From Shewanella sp. (GTDB lineage Bacteria > Pseudomonadota > Gammaproteobacteria > Enterobacterales > Shewanellaceae): DNA of 15,598 nt. Below the pieces are notes generated by a model that did no database searches, had not been told where the DNA came from, and was given only the letters and a program-made list of their open reading frames with translations. The translations under genes and the position numbers were made by a program. The DNA lies in the NCBI GenBank assembly GCA_004195335.1, contig SDWK01000419.1, forward strand, positions 1 through 15,598, written 5' to 3'. Below are positions 14,957-15,598 of the stretch, piece by piece (the stretch's first letter is position 1; each line of letters starts with the position of its first letter).

Positions 14957-15579
14957 ATGGAAACTGTTTTGGAACTGACAAAAGAAAATATTCAGCAGAT
15001 TGTAGATGTTTCAATGAAACAGATCGTTGTCTTATCCTTTTGGTCTCAACAGAGTCCGGAGAGTATTAGCTTGTGTCAGACATTGACTTCGATGATACAG
15101 AAGCAATCTGGACGTTTTGTTCTGGCGAAGGTCGATTGCGATCGAGAGATAGAGATTGCCAACTATTTTCAAATTCAAAATGTACCGACCACCCTTGTTC
15201 TGAGTGAAGGAAAGCCTATCGATGGCTTTGCCGGAGTTCAGGATGAAGTGCAAATAGCGGCTATGCTCGATAAGCACTTGCCTGCACTGTGGGAATTACA
15301 ACTTAGTGAAGCGAAGAACCATCTGGCTTTACATGAATTTGAACCTGCACTGGTATTATTAAAACAGGCGTTTGCTGAGTCGCCCAATGCAGAAATTGCA
15401 CTGGTTTATGCTGATGCGGAATTGATGGCCGGAGAGCTTGTTACTGCCACTCAGCTTCTGGATAGTGTCGGGCTTGCCGATCAGGACAGTTATTATCAAA
15501 GTTTAAAGGCCAAACTTGCGCTCGCATTGGATGCGGCTGATACACCAGAGATAAGGCTGTTACAGCAAAGTACATGTTA
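14957..15579 (+). CDS. cnoX: CnoX/YbbN-like thioredoxin-TPR co-chaperone, cut by the contig end
   Basis: The frame starts at ATG 14957 after AAGGAGTG and stays open to the contig end. It encodes about 207 genuine residues before adapter sequence begins. The N-terminal thioredoxin fold (about 1-108) has VVLSFWSQQSPES where a redox thioredoxin would have WCGPC, so there is no CXXC, as in CnoX. A cysteine in VDCD (C61) and a cis-Pro in NVPTT (P77) are kept. From about 115 TPR-like helices follow (LHEFEPALVLLKQAFAESPNAEIALVYADAEL). E. coli CnoX (about 284 residues) protects proteins from oxidation and hands them to GroEL and DnaK; the same role is inferred. The C-terminal TPRs are missing only because the contig stops. 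Its place after htpG fits a protein-quality-control role. Confidence 0.82.
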
Positions 15580-15598
15580 CTGTCTCTTATACACATCT
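15580..15598. other. Untrimmed Nextera/Tn5 mosaic-end adapter
   Basis: The last 19 bases, CTGTCTCTTATACACATCT, are identical to the Tn5 mosaic-end sequence used in Nextera libraries. They are a technical artefact, not genomic DNA, and the residues they appear to encode (CLLYTS) are not part of the protein. Confidence 0.95.

Overview
This window reads as chromosomal DNA of a marine-type gammaproteobacterium, most likely Shewanella or a close relative. The main reasons are the housekeeping run ybaN-apt-dnaX-ybaB-recR-htpG, the very Shewanella-like protein sequences and the outer-membrane receptor style; the genus is inferred from protein resemblance and gene order, not from a search. The right edge is a true contig end: the last 19 bases are an untrimmed Nextera/Tn5 mosaic-end adapter.

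Layout. (1) Positions 11-2632 encode a complete TonB-dependent outer-membrane receptor, closed by a good intrinsic terminator. (2) Two minus-strand genes follow: a small DksA/TraR-type zinc-finger protein and the tRNA dihydrouridine synthase DusC. (3) After a 468-bp intergenic region comes a copper-related RiPP cassette. hvfA encodes a Sec-exported precursor with twelve EGKCG motifs; hvfB is a DUF692/MbnB-type multi-iron enzyme; hvfC is its DUF2063-type partner. By analogy with the characterised HvfABC system, HvfB and HvfC would convert the EGKCG cysteines to oxazolone/thioamide groups that bind copper. Two strong hairpins lie between hvfA and hvfB, while hvfB and hvfC overlap by one base. 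(4) A 39-codon membrane microprotein gene follows, with a perfect FNR/EtrA box just upstream. (5) The housekeeping block is ybaN (DUF454), apt, dnaX, ybaB, recR, and the heat-shock chaperone gene htpG with a textbook sigma-32 promoter. A CnoX/YbbN-like thioredoxin-TPR gene is cut off by the contig end.

Three observations stand out. dnaX is interrupted by an in-frame TAA at a conserved tyrosine codon, which is either a sequence error or a striking nonsense allele in an essential gene. Further down, the same gene carries a complete E. coli-style -1 frameshift signal (SD-like element, A AAA AAG, stem-loop, TGA two codons later) that would make the gamma subunit. The hvf cassette has an unusually long EGKCG array and lacks an adjacent hvfD/DoxX gene or ECF-sigma gene. 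apt also has a terminator-like hairpin inside its probable leader.
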